Positions 5,637 through 5,645 of a stretch of DNA of 5,645 nt are shown here, in pieces; positions within the stretch are counted from its first letter, which is position 1; each line of letters starts with the position of its first letter. The position numbers and the translations under genes are program-made. Below the pieces are notes generated by a model that had not been told where the DNA came from, did not search any database, and saw only the letters and a program-made list of their open reading frames with translations. Origin of the DNA: Candidatus Hydrogenedentota bacterium. Lineage in GTDB: Bacteria > Hydrogenedentota > Hydrogenedentia > Hydrogenedentales > SLHB01. Location: assembly GCA_022706165.1 (NCBI GenBank), contig JAKJDA010000080.1, forward strand, positions 1 to 5,645. The letters run 5' to 3'.

Positions 5637-5645
5637 ATGGGGAAT
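5637..5645 (+). CDS. Start of an unidentified plus-strand gene, cut by the window edge
   Basis: Only three codons are visible (ATG GGG AAT, Met-Gly-Asn). The call rests on context: TATAAT at 5587, a short leader, AGGAGG at 5620 and then ATG. The gene would be divergent from the small SGNH gene across about 277 bases. Nothing can be said about its product. Confidence 0.4.

Overview
The window is a GC-rich bacterial segment. It holds two transcription units facing away from a shared promoter region at about 2500-2711, a third gene convergent with the second unit, and the first codons of a fourth unit at the right edge. Clear Shine-Dalgarno sequences, sigma70-like promoters, two COG1082-type TIM-barrel proteins and two membrane-anchored SGNH hydrolases with an 'N-x-GFRGK' lead-in suggest a free-living environmental bacterium. 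The PVC superphylum (Planctomycetes, Verrucomicrobia, Lentisphaerae) or Hydrogenedentota are plausible sources. This is a guess from gene style: there is no rRNA, tRNA or marker gene here.

Left unit (minus strand, 2499 down to 8). Three genes lie head to tail with gaps of 46 and 76 bases: a DJ-1/PfpI (YajL/PARK7-like) protein, a 284-residue sugar phosphate isomerase/epimerase-like TIM barrel, and a second, longer (320-residue) TIM barrel of the same superfamily. All three have a good ribosome binding site, and both barrels keep the Glu-Asp-His-Glu metal-ligand pattern. The arrangement reads as an operon for handling a sugar or cyclitol derivative, with a DJ-1-like protein perhaps dealing with reactive carbonyls. 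The substrate cannot be read from the sequence. A GC-rich hairpin sits between the two barrels.

Centre and right. A plus-strand gene (2712-4313) encodes a 533-residue membrane-anchored SGNH hydrolase. It has an unusually long, unrecognised region between the membrane anchor and the catalytic domain, and it probably starts at TTG. It converges on a minus-strand gene (5359-4367) for a smaller 330-residue membrane-anchored SGNH protein, with only 53 bases between the stop codons. The two proteins share an architecture and look like distant paralogues, but the smaller one has lost the block III Asn of the SGNH signature. By family they would act outside the cytoplasmic membrane, for example as esterases or acyl-transfer enzymes on envelope or exported glycans; that role is inferred.

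The last 280 bases are AT-richer, non-coding and promoter-like. A perfect TATAAT box and a Shine-Dalgarno sequence precede an ATG at 5637, where a plus-strand gene probably begins and is cut off. I see no mobile element, CRISPR array, structural RNA or clearly novel multi-gene system. The points most worth a second look are the unexplained middle region of the large SGNH protein and the altered catalytic block of the small one.
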